Part shown: positions 22,677 through 29,059 of the stretch, piece by piece | How the letters are laid out: every line of letters starts with the position of its first letter | Numbering within the stretch: position 1 is the first letter of the stretch | DNA from: a virus | Reading direction: 5' to 3' (one strand) | DNA length: 64,000 nucleotides | IMG/VR virus record: IMGVR_UViG_3300008262_000231 | Coordinates: 13,248-77,247 of that record | Program-made: the position numbers and the translations under genes | The notes under the pieces: model-generated | What the model was told of the DNA's origin: nothing | The model's input: the letters and a program-made list of their open reading frames with translations, nothing else | Database searches by the model: none

Positions 22677-22921
22677 TGAAAAGATTTATAGCAGGAAGAG
22701 TAGAGGTTCATCTCGGATATAATTTCGAGGAAATGGATAAGCAGGATGCTATAGAAAAATGTAAAGAGTTAGGTCCTGAATGGAGATTGCCAAATAAGAA
22801 GGAAATCAATTATATTTGCTGGGATCTAGCTTATGGAGGTTCTTCTGATTTTTGGACATCTACCGGAACCCTGGGAGGAATAGTTAATCGAAGAGGAGGA
22901 TACTTTAATGAACCCTCATAA
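22676..22921 (+). CDS. DUF1566/Lcl-type module, first of an in-frame pair
   Basis: An 81-residue frame coupled to the hydrolase gene through a TAATG overlap. It contains the module start GPEWRLPNKKEINYI and SDFWTSTG, but ends soon after (RGGYFNEPS) without the usual LCxVR-like end. The TAA at 22919-22921 is followed directly by an in-frame ATG of a second module, so the two frames would form one 179-residue protein if the stop were read through or mutated. It could be a short independent protein, a decaying gene or a readthrough pair. Confidence 0.65.
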   Translation: MKRFIAGRVEVHLGYNFEEMDKQDAIEKCKELGPEWRLPNKKEINYICWDLAYGGSSDFWTSTGTLGGIVNRRGGYFNEPS

Positions 22922-23215
22922 ATGGAAATCCCTGAAGATTCTAAAGATGGAAAATGGAAAGATTTTAACGAATTAGCGGAAAAAGAAGGATTTAGATTAC
23001 CTACTTTAAAAGAGCTTCGGTATTTGTATTCATTGAAAAAAGATCTTGAAATTGGATCTTTTCCTGGTAGTTGGTTTTGGTCCTCTGAAGTCATGAAACT
23101 AAACGTATATTCTTCTGGATCTAAATATTACTTTAAGGATTTTAGGGGAGGAATAGAAGATTGGGAATATGGAAATAGTCCCCATGCTCTTCTCATAAGA
23201 GTTTACGATAAATAA
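22922..23215 (+). CDS. DUF1566/Lcl-type module, second of an in-frame pair
   Basis: A 97-residue frame starting MEIPEDSKDGKWKDFNE, immediately after the TAA of the previous frame and in the same phase. Module features: EGFRLPTLKELRYLYS, then GSWFWSSEV, and an end HALLIRVYDK matching the typical L-x-R-V close. This module looks complete. A GGAGGA about 20 nt before the ATG is too distant to be a convincing ribosome site, so translation may rely on coupling or on readthrough from the frame ahead. A terminator follows. Confidence 0.68.
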   Translation: MEIPEDSKDGKWKDFNELAEKEGFRLPTLKELRYLYSLKKDLEIGSFPGSWFWSSEVMKLNVYSSGSKYYFKDFRGGIEDWEYGNSPHALLIRVYDK

Positions 23216-23221
23216 CCACAC

Positions 23222-23252
23222 AAAAAAACCAGAATCCTTTGGATCCTGGTTT
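23222..23252 (-). terminator. Rho-independent terminator for the methyltransferase
   Basis: Stem of 12-base arms with one mismatch (23226-23237 and 23241-23252), 3-nt loop and seven T on the minus strand. It is weaker on plus for 22922-23215. Confidence 0.82.
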
Positions 23253-23273
23253 ATCTTAAATTTATTTAATATA

Positions 23274-24281
23274 TTATTTTAATTTCTTTCTTAAAATAAC
23301 TCCCGCTTGATAAGAAGGAACAGGAACACCTGGATACATTTTAGGGTAAGTTCTCATGAATAGTGTTTCCGGAATGTGTCTGTGCATATAAAGACCGTAA
23401 TATTCCATATCTGGATTATTCTTAAGTACTTCGTCCATAATCATAGAAGATAGTAAATAAGGCTTTTTATTCTGAATCATGTCCTTGATCAAAGTAACGA
23501 AGTATCCACCTGGCTTTAAAAATTCAATACCTTGGGTGTACATACCATTAACAAGATCCCAATATTCGCTTCCTTTAGTTAGACCGATATTATTTGGATG
23601 CTCATAATCGAAAGTTTTATCATTTAAAGTTCCATCTGCATTTTTAGCCATTCCTCTTTGTGGAGCATCTGAAGATTTTCCACTTAATTTAGGGTATGGA
23701 GTACCGTTAACAATTAGAGATAATTGTCCTCTTTTAATTCCTGAACTCTCTAGATTTTCTGTGGTATTTCTAGCATCTCCCTGAACTAGCTTAGCAGTAA
23801 CATCAGTTCTTTCTACCTGAGCTGCAATGTTGTTATAAGCAATCTGTGGATACTCTAGCTCAACTCCGATTGAATTTCTACCGTTATTATATGCTTCAAC
23901 TAAAGTCGTCCCTGTACCACACGTAGGATCAAATACCCAATCCCCTGGTTCTGTTAGATTCTGGATTGCCCATCTGTACCCTTGCCAGTGTCCTGGACAT
24001 AGGTGTTTATCCTCTTGTTTAGGATAATACTTATATCTTGCAGATTGAGAATAGTATTTATCTCTTTGTGTATCATAGATTTCACCTAAGAAGTTTTGGG
24101 TGTAATCTGTAGTGTGATAGTCAGAAGGCAATTCCATTCTTACCAAAAGTTCTTCCGTAGGAGTTATATCGTTTCTATAAACGCTTTTATCCTTAGGATC
24201 TTTTTTGATCTTTTCTACAGGAGCTGGAGCTTCTTTAGGTTTAGTTTTGTCCTCGAAAGGGACTTGTTTCATTTCAATCAT
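23274..24281 (-). CDS. DNA methyltransferase (N4/N6 amino type)
   Basis: A 335-residue SAM-dependent methyltransferase. The SAM-binding motif I is WVFDPTCGTGTT (residues 115-126), followed by motif II-like SIGVELEYPQIAYNNI. The catalytic motif IV is LIVNGTPYPKLSG (189-201): the usual (S/D)PPY is replaced by a TPY core, which may shift or weaken activity. The order I before IV fits gamma-type enzymes. A Pro/Lys-rich N-terminal tail (about residues 6-35) precedes the domain. No restriction enzyme gene is adjacent, so it is a solitary enzyme, probably protecting phage DNA or regulating it. The recognition site cannot be read from the sequence. It lacks the late motif. Confidence 0.86.
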   Translation of the reverse strand: MIEMKQVPFEDKTKPKEAPAPVEKIKKDPKDKSVYRNDITPTEELLVRMELPSDYHTTDYTQNFLGEIYDTQRDKYYSQSARYKYYPKQEDKHLCPGHWQGYRWAIQNLTEPGDWVFDPTCGTGTTLVEAYNNGRNSIGVELEYPQIAYNNIAAQVERTDVTAKLVQGDARNTTENLESSGIKRGQLSLIVNGTPYPKLSGKSSDAPQRGMAKNADGTLNDKTFDYEHPNNIGLTKGSEYWDLVNGMYTQGIEFLKPGGYFVTLIKDMIQNKKPYLLSSMIMDEVLKNNPDMEYYGLYMHRHIPETLFMRTYPKMYPGVPVPSYQAGVILRKKLK

Positions 24282-24342
24282 TTTTTCAATTTTGATAATT
24301 ATATAATGATTTTTATAGACTATTTGTTTCTAAAAATTTCGG

Positions 24343-24350
24343 GATATATA
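24343..24350 (+). promoter_or_regulatory. putative late promoter motif GATATATA
   Basis: GATATATA 18 nt before the ATG at 24369. It supports 24369 as the true start against a longer open frame from 24096. Confidence 0.65.
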
Positions 24351-24368
24351 ATAAAAAATTACCTATTA

Positions 24369-25442
24369 ATGACAAATTTGGAAAGTTTTTCGGGGTGGAG
24401 CTTAAATGAGGGACTATTCTTCTCTGATTTTAAGTGGGTATCTGCACCGAAAAATCTAACTTCTACCCAAAAATCTTCGATAGAGGGAAAAATGTCAATA
24501 TTCGGTTCTGATATTATAGACACTGTAAATTTTTCATATACAAGCAGATACTGGGAATCCCTGAAGAAAAGACTAGGAGAAAATAAGATCCAATTTAAAT
24601 ACGGAAATTCTTCTGCTATTCCTAAGCAATGGATATACTGGAGTGAAAAAGTCATATATTCAGATCAAAGACCTTTATTATCTAAGAATTCATCAGGACA
24701 GAAAGTCATAGCTTATTATCCATTATCTTATAATGGAGCTGTTCTTGATAAATTTTGGGTGATTGCGATATGGAAAGGGGAAGATGGAAAAAAATATCTA
24801 AGAGAAATGACTCTTAAGGACTTCCTAACTAAGTCAACTAAAGATATTATAGACAAAGATTTTTTATCCACTTCAGCGGTAAAAACCGACGTAGCTAAAC
24901 AAAATAAAATAAATAAAAAAGATTATTGGACTTTAATTACAATAATAGCCTGTGAGAATTTTCCAGATCAAAAACAGGGAATGGCAGATGTTGCACAGTC
25001 CATATACAATAGGTACCACGTCAGTGGAAAGCCTTACGGTAAAACTATATCTGAAATCATATTAGCTAAATCCCAATACGAACCGGTTACTAAGGGACTA
25101 AAAAAAGGAGCAGACTGGAAAAATATAAATGATAAGACTAAAGCTATATCAGTGTATATGAAGACAATTGGGGTTGATATTAAGAATGCAACTAAAGCTA
25201 TAGAATCAGCCATATCAGCTCAGTCCAACAAAACGTATATGGATAATGCAAGGTCCCACGTAAAAACAAGAACCGAGTTTCTAGCAAATCCCCCTTCTGC
25301 TTATTCAGCAGTTAGTCCGGTAGAAAGACCAGAAAAAAATAAAAACAATTCTTTTTTCTGGAATTATGCAGGGAAAAAGACCTATTATGCCAAAAATGAT
25401 TTTTCGGCAAAACCTATACCACCAGAAGTCAAAAGTGTTTAA
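24369..25442 (+). CDS. tagged SleB-like cell wall hydrolase
   Basis: A 357-residue protein. The start at 24369 gives the leader MTNLESFSGWSLNE before GLF, matching the tag, and follows the promoter motif; the open frame upstream overlaps the divergent methyltransferase gene. Residues 25-180 are an unassigned domain. Residues about 187-290 match the SleB/CwlJ (hydrolase_2) family: WTLITIIACENFPDQKQGMA, DVAQSIYNRYHVSG, KTISEIILAKSQYEPV, with Glu196 as likely catalytic acid. SleB enzymes are lytic-transglycosylase-like and cut glycan strands, complementing the peptide-cutting enzyme at 21885. The C-terminal tail is Lys-rich. If packaged, it adds a second wall-cutting activity to the entry kit. 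Confidence 0.85.
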   Translation: MTNLESFSGWSLNEGLFFSDFKWVSAPKNLTSTQKSSIEGKMSIFGSDIIDTVNFSYTSRYWESLKKRLGENKIQFKYGNSSAIPKQWIYWSEKVIYSDQRPLLSKNSSGQKVIAYYPLSYNGAVLDKFWVIAIWKGEDGKKYLREMTLKDFLTKSTKDIIDKDFLSTSAVKTDVAKQNKINKKDYWTLITIIACENFPDQKQGMADVAQSIYNRYHVSGKPYGKTISEIILAKSQYEPVTKGLKKGADWKNINDKTKAISVYMKTIGVDIKNATKAIESAISAQSNKTYMDNARSHVKTRTEFLANPPSAYSAVSPVERPEKNKNNSFFWNYAGKKTYYAKNDFSAKPIPPEVKSV

Positions 25443-25443
25443 A

Positions 25444-25451
25444 GATATATA
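25444..25451 (+). promoter_or_regulatory. putative late promoter motif GATATATA
   Basis: GATATATA 14 nt before the ATG at 25466 and 1 nt after the stop of the SleB-like gene. Confidence 0.62.
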
Positions 25452-25465
25452 GATAAAAAAGTATA

Positions 25466-25906
25466 ATGTCAAGAATATACGATTACGGATCTTTTTCGAA
25501 TAATAAATCTAAATTTTCAGATTCCAGAAACAAATTTGGGTTTGAGATGTCTTTTGTTGATATAGATATAACAGGTAAGCCCAAAGAATTTAGGGATATA
25601 AACGACGTTAAAGTTTTCATAGAGTATTCTACTGAGGTACTTTCTAACAAGAGAGGTTTAGAGGGAGTTAATTTTTCGGTAGACTCCATAGAACTTATTA
25701 TGAAAGTAGAGACTTCTACCGGTAAAGTGGATGAAATTGATTTTGATCTTATACCAGGAAAAACTATAGATTACGGACAGGTAAAATATACGGTAAACGA
25801 TTTTCCAATACCGTCATATCCCGAGAGAATAGAAATAAATATGAATGGATTTACCGATCCTACCAGATTTGATGTTATGGTTTATTTTGGAACTAATTAT
25901 TCATGA
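25466..25906 (+). CDS. beta-rich protein with partial tag
   Basis: A 146-residue protein. The start MSRIYDYGSFSNNKSKFSD resembles the DYxxF portion of the tag but has no (L/I)xE site. The body is predicted as beta strands with alternating hydrophobic residues (VKVFIEYSTEVL, SIELIMKVETSTG, RFDVMVYFGTNYS), suggesting a small jelly-roll or Ig-like fold. Its stop overlaps the next start as ATGA, so the two are translationally coupled. Function unknown. Confidence 0.72.
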   Translation: MSRIYDYGSFSNNKSKFSDSRNKFGFEMSFVDIDITGKPKEFRDINDVKVFIEYSTEVLSNKRGLEGVNFSVDSIELIMKVETSTGKVDEIDFDLIPGKTIDYGQVKYTVNDFPIPSYPERIEINMNGFTDPTRFDVMVYFGTNYS

Positions 25907-26871
25907 GAGAAATATTAAATTACGACGGCTTTAATTCTTTAAACGAATCTAAAAAATATGAAAATTTAAGATCCGTTAAAAAGACATGGGGAGGAGAATA
26001 TATCCTAGATGTTGACGATTACCAAAAAACTGGATCTAAACCATTAAAAGGGTCTATTCTGGTAGGTAAAGATAGCGGAAAAGCTGTTGCTCTTACATAT
26101 CTTAATTCCGACGGAAGTGAAGCTAAATACCTTTGGGTTCCCTATTTTGGAGCATTCATAAATAGAAATATTAGGGGCGGAATAAGTTCAATTAAAATAA
26201 CTCCATATAAAAACTGGTTATCCCAGCCGGAGAACGAATCTAAATTGGAACAATTCTTAGATGGGTATGAAGAATCTATAGAGAAGGAAAAGACCGAGAA
26301 GGAAAAGACCGTAAGCCTACAAGCTCAAAAAGATCTGGATCTTATATTAGATATGTACGGGATAAACTCAGGAATAAAAAAATTCGATAAGGGGGATAGA
26401 GAAAACGAATGGAGAGCTCTATTAGAAAATGGTTTTGTTGTTATGATAAAAAAGAGATCTTCTGAAGATCTTGTGGGAGAATTTAGAATATACCCTAAAA
26501 ACGACTCGGATGTTCCTTATATAGAAATAAACACCGAAAAAAATAGCGAAGGATTCAACTTCAGAAGACCCGGTGAGTACATAGTACAAAGAAGAATAGG
26601 AATGACCGAACTAAAAGAAGATCCAGTTGCTTCTTACCTATTTAAAAATATAACGGGTCTACAAGAATACCAAGACGAAAAGTCTTTATTAGATTACTTC
26701 GAATCCATAATTAAATCGGAGGATACTTCATACCAAATGTCAGATGATTCCAGATCTTACAGAAGGGGACAAGCTCAAAGAAAGGAAATAGATCTTGTTT
26801 CCAAATTACTTGAAGATTTCTTAACCTCTAAAAAAATAGAAGAAATCTACTCCAAAAACAGAAAAAAATAG
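25903..26871 (+). CDS. tagged protein, function unknown
   Basis: A 322-residue protein with a textbook tag MREILNYDGFNSLNE before SKK. Residues 28-110 form a beta domain (GGEYILDVDDY, SILVGKDSGKAVALTYLN). A charged linker at about 125-138 contains EKEKTEKEKT, encoded by an exact 15-bp tandem duplication at 26281-26310. The second half is mixed alpha/beta (EFRIYPKNDSDVPYIEINTE) with a helical C-terminus. No family is recognised. It is the last clearly tagged gene before the baseplate block. Confidence 0.76.
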   Translation: MREILNYDGFNSLNESKKYENLRSVKKTWGGEYILDVDDYQKTGSKPLKGSILVGKDSGKAVALTYLNSDGSEAKYLWVPYFGAFINRNIRGGISSIKITPYKNWLSQPENESKLEQFLDGYEESIEKEKTEKEKTVSLQAQKDLDLILDMYGINSGIKKFDKGDRENEWRALLENGFVVMIKKRSSEDLVGEFRIYPKNDSDVPYIEINTEKNSEGFNFRRPGEYIVQRRIGMTELKEDPVASYLFKNITGLQEYQDEKSLLDYFESIIKSEDTSYQMSDDSRSYRRGQAQRKEIDLVSKLLEDFLTSKKIEEIYSKNRKK

Positions 26872-26904
26872 AAACTTTTCTTTTTTATTTTTCTATTATC
26901 TTAG

Positions 26905-27186
26905 ATGAAAATTGATGATTCTTTTGTCCTTAATAAAGGAGAAACCCTAATATTGAAGAAAAAGGGTGGATTTAGTTATTTGGAATTTACCAGAAGAAAT
27001 GAAAAACATCTTAGCGATATTATAGAATTGGAATATAAAAATTCCAGATCTAAGAAAAAAGATCCTTCGGTTTGGATAATAGAAAAAGATTTCATCAACA
27101 GAATTTCTTATGAGATTAATACCTGTGGATTTGAATTTCATGAGATTAAAAAAGTAGAAAAACCAAATAAAAAAGAATCAAAATGA
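26905..27186 (+). CDS. hypothetical protein
   Basis: A 93-residue basic protein (MKIDDSFVLNKGETLILKKK). It looks like a small alpha/beta fold: KGGFSYLEFTRR, SVWIIEKDFINRISYEIN, then FEFHEIKKVEK. No known family, tag, membrane segment or signal peptide. It lies 6 nt before 27193, suggesting a shared transcript of small genes leading to the baseplate operon. Confidence 0.65.
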   Translation: MKIDDSFVLNKGETLILKKKGGFSYLEFTRRNEKHLSDIIELEYKNSRSKKKDPSVWIIEKDFINRISYEINTCGFEFHEIKKVEKPNKKESK

Positions 27187-27192
27187 TTCATA

Positions 27193-27828
27193 ATGAGAAA
27201 ATTAATTTCTTTATTCAAAACGAAAAAACAATCCTCAAAAATGGAAACTAAGGAGAAAAATTTAGAAGATTTAAAATTAAAATATCAGGGAATGATATTT
27301 GAGTGGATTAAAGGTGATCTTACGGGATCCTCTAATGTATTTAAAGAGGTCAAACAAACAGGAGAAAATTTCTTTATAGAATTTATAGAAGGGGGAAGGA
27401 TAAATGAGGATCTAGTAGAAGAATACACCCTTTACTATCCGGCACCGGTAAATCCTCCAGCACAAATTCATTCTACCCCTGAAAAATCTTCTACCGTTAC
27501 TTCTATAGTTTACGGTGAATCCCCTAACAATTCCTCTAACCCGGATTCCCCTATCTATAATCTTTTAAGAAAACAAAAAAAGAATATGGTAGAGGTTTCA
27601 ATTAAAATTGAATTGAATCTACCATCAAAAGAACTTTATGGTGTTCTTTCTTCTTCTTTTGAAGATGCAGAGAACGAAATTATAAAATTTGTAATTGACG
27701 GGGTTGATATAGAGGACATTAAAAAATCTTTATCCGAATCAATAAAAAGAAATTACTATTCTCCTAGCTCTTCGGTAGAAAAAAATTCTACAAAAAGGAT
27801 AAATAAGGAAAAAGATATTAATGAATAA
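27193..27828 (+). CDS. conserved T4-like phage protein, function unknown
   Basis: A 211-residue protein. The C-terminal half holds the pattern IYNLLRKQKKNMVEVSIKIE, LNLPSKELYGVLSSSFEDAE, EIIKFVIDGVDIEDIKKSL, which I recognise as a conserved region in other T4-like phages without a known function. The middle is a Pro/Ser-rich linker (PAPVNPPAQIHSTPEKSS). The N-terminus is Lys-rich. It overlaps the NUDIX gene by 8 nt. Confidence 0.75.
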   Translation: MRKLISLFKTKKQSSKMETKEKNLEDLKLKYQGMIFEWIKGDLTGSSNVFKEVKQTGENFFIEFIEGGRINEDLVEEYTLYYPAPVNPPAQIHSTPEKSSTVTSIVYGESPNNSSNPDSPIYNLLRKQKKNMVEVSIKIELNLPSKELYGVLSSSFEDAENEIIKFVIDGVDIEDIKKSLSESIKRNYYSPSSSVEKNSTKRINKEKDINE

Positions 27829-28405
27829 AGAAGAAAAATTACTTTACTCCTCCAAAAGATTTGACGTTGTCGATGCAGGGGAAAATACAGGGGTAAGAAC
27901 CAAATGGGATTCTGTTTTAATACTTCCTTTTACATCCGATGATAGAGGACTTCCCCTGATGCTAGGAGTTCTAAATGAAAGAAATTTATTCAGGAGCGGA
28001 GGGTATGCTTTATCCATAATATCAGGAAGTCCTGAAGATGAAGATCCTAATACTCTATCTACTGCTCAAAGAGAACTTCTAGAAGAAACTGGGTTTGACG
28101 TAAAAGAAGAAGAGAGGTGGTATTTTATAGGAACTTTAACTGGAAGTAAATTTGTAGATTCAATACATCCCTGTTTTGCAGTAGATATAACTGGTATTGA
28201 GCCAGGAGAGCCTAAAACAGATGGGTCTGAACAAGAAAAACTTTCTAAATTCACGTTAGTTCCTGCTAATGATGTTATATCTATAGAAGATCCTTTTGTA
28301 TCGGCTTTGTTCCTTAGAATTTTTAAATACGTAGTAGGAATGGACATATATAATAGAGAAGATTCCATATTTTCCAAGAAAAAAGAAATAAACACAGAAA
28401 TTTGA
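27821..28405 (+). CDS. NUDIX hydrolase-like protein
   Basis: A 194-residue protein of the NUDIX fold, which hydrolyses nucleoside diphosphates linked to another group. The box region is GSPEDEDPNTLSTAQRELLE followed by ETGF (residues 69-92). The REL-x-EE-x-G core (Arg84, Glu85, Glu88, Glu89, Gly91) is intact, but the first Glu of the consensus (eight residues before Arg) is Pro. Other acidic residues nearby may substitute. N-terminal strands (VLILPFTSDDRGLPLMLGVL) fit the fold. A phage NUDIX could clear ADP-ribose, NAD-type or capped-RNA compounds; the substrate cannot be read from the sequence. It sits in a row of small conserved phage genes overlapping by a few bases. Confidence 0.85.
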   Translation: MNKEEKLLYSSKRFDVVDAGENTGVRTKWDSVLILPFTSDDRGLPLMLGVLNERNLFRSGGYALSIISGSPEDEDPNTLSTAQRELLEETGFDVKEEERWYFIGTLTGSKFVDSIHPCFAVDITGIEPGEPKTDGSEQEKLSKFTLVPANDVISIEDPFVSALFLRIFKYVVGMDIYNREDSIFSKKKEINTEI

Positions 28406-28409
28406 TAAA

Positions 28410-28703
28410 ATGAATAGAGCACAAAGGAGAAAAATGCTTAAAGATGCAGGTTTATTAGGGAAACAGGCAGAGAAAAACGGAATTAAAATAGATAAAAGAG
28501 AATTAAATTCCCTTATAAAATCAGGAGAAGATAAAAGAAGATCTGATCTCCAAAGAATAAAAAATAAAAGTATATCAGAAGGGAAAGGTGAAAAAAATAC
28601 TTCCGAGGAATATATACAATTCGTTACATACCCAACAGATTCTTATAGCGGATTAGCTAATTTTTTAAGTAATCCTGATTGGGAAGATACTGGGAACGAT
28701 TAA
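28410..28703 (+). CDS. small basic conserved protein
   Basis: A 97-residue protein. The N-terminal half is a Lys/Arg-rich helix (MNRAQRRKMLKDAGLLGKQA, DKRRSDLQRIKNK). The C-terminal half is polar with FVTYPTDSYSGLANFLSNP. No known domain. Its stop shares its last base with the start of the next gene (TAATG). The position before the baseplate hub genes and the composition suggest a virion-assembly or nucleic-acid-contact role, which is a guess. Confidence 0.68.
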   Translation: MNRAQRRKMLKDAGLLGKQAEKNGIKIDKRELNSLIKSGEDKRRSDLQRIKNKSISEGKGEKNTSEEYIQFVTYPTDSYSGLANFLSNPDWEDTGND

Positions 28704-29047
28704 TGGAAGCTATCATGTCGGAAACTAAGAACTTGGTTTTTTATATCTCTAAATACAGTCCCAAGGAATCTAAAAAAAGAATAGAGGATCTTTTAGATCT
28801 CTATATAGTAGATATTTCTAAAATAATAAAAGATCTAGGATACGACACCAAAAATTTATCTCTTCAATCTGAATTTATATTGAATTATTCAATTCACAAA
28901 AAAATTATTCATGGAATATATAATAGTAAATGCGAGGGTATTCTCATTTGCTACCGGGGTAATTCACCAGATTTTGTCGATAATTTAATATCATTTGTCG
29001 AAGAATTACAAGAGCCTATAGAATACTCCTTTAATTTTATAAATTAA
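28703..29047 (+). CDS. hypothetical alpha/beta protein
   Basis: A 114-residue protein. The ATG at 28703 is preferred over an upstream TTG because it overlaps the previous stop (TAATG); ATG 28715 (MSETKN) is another choice. NLVFYISKYSPKESKKRIED looks like the first strand and helix of a thioredoxin-type fold, but the Cys pair is missing (SPKES), so redox activity is unlikely. The rest is KIIHGIYNSKCEGILICYRG. I cannot name a family. It is followed 12 nt later by a large baseplate protein. Confidence 0.62.
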   Translation: MEAIMSETKNLVFYISKYSPKESKKRIEDLLDLYIVDISKIIKDLGYDTKNLSLQSEFILNYSIHKKIIHGIYNSKCEGILICYRGNSPDFVDNLISFVEELQEPIEYSFNFIN

Positions 29048-29059
29048 AATTAAGGATTT

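Noticed and set aside
24096-24368. An N-terminal extension of the SleB-like gene
   Set aside because: It overlaps the divergent methyltransferase start region, has an AT-driven Phe/Tyr-rich translation, and the promoter motif at 24343 plus the tag at 24369 mark the real start.
28703-29047. Thioredoxin or glutaredoxin call
   Set aside because: The first strand-helix looks similar, but the CxxC pair is absent (SPKES), so only a vague fold resemblance remains.
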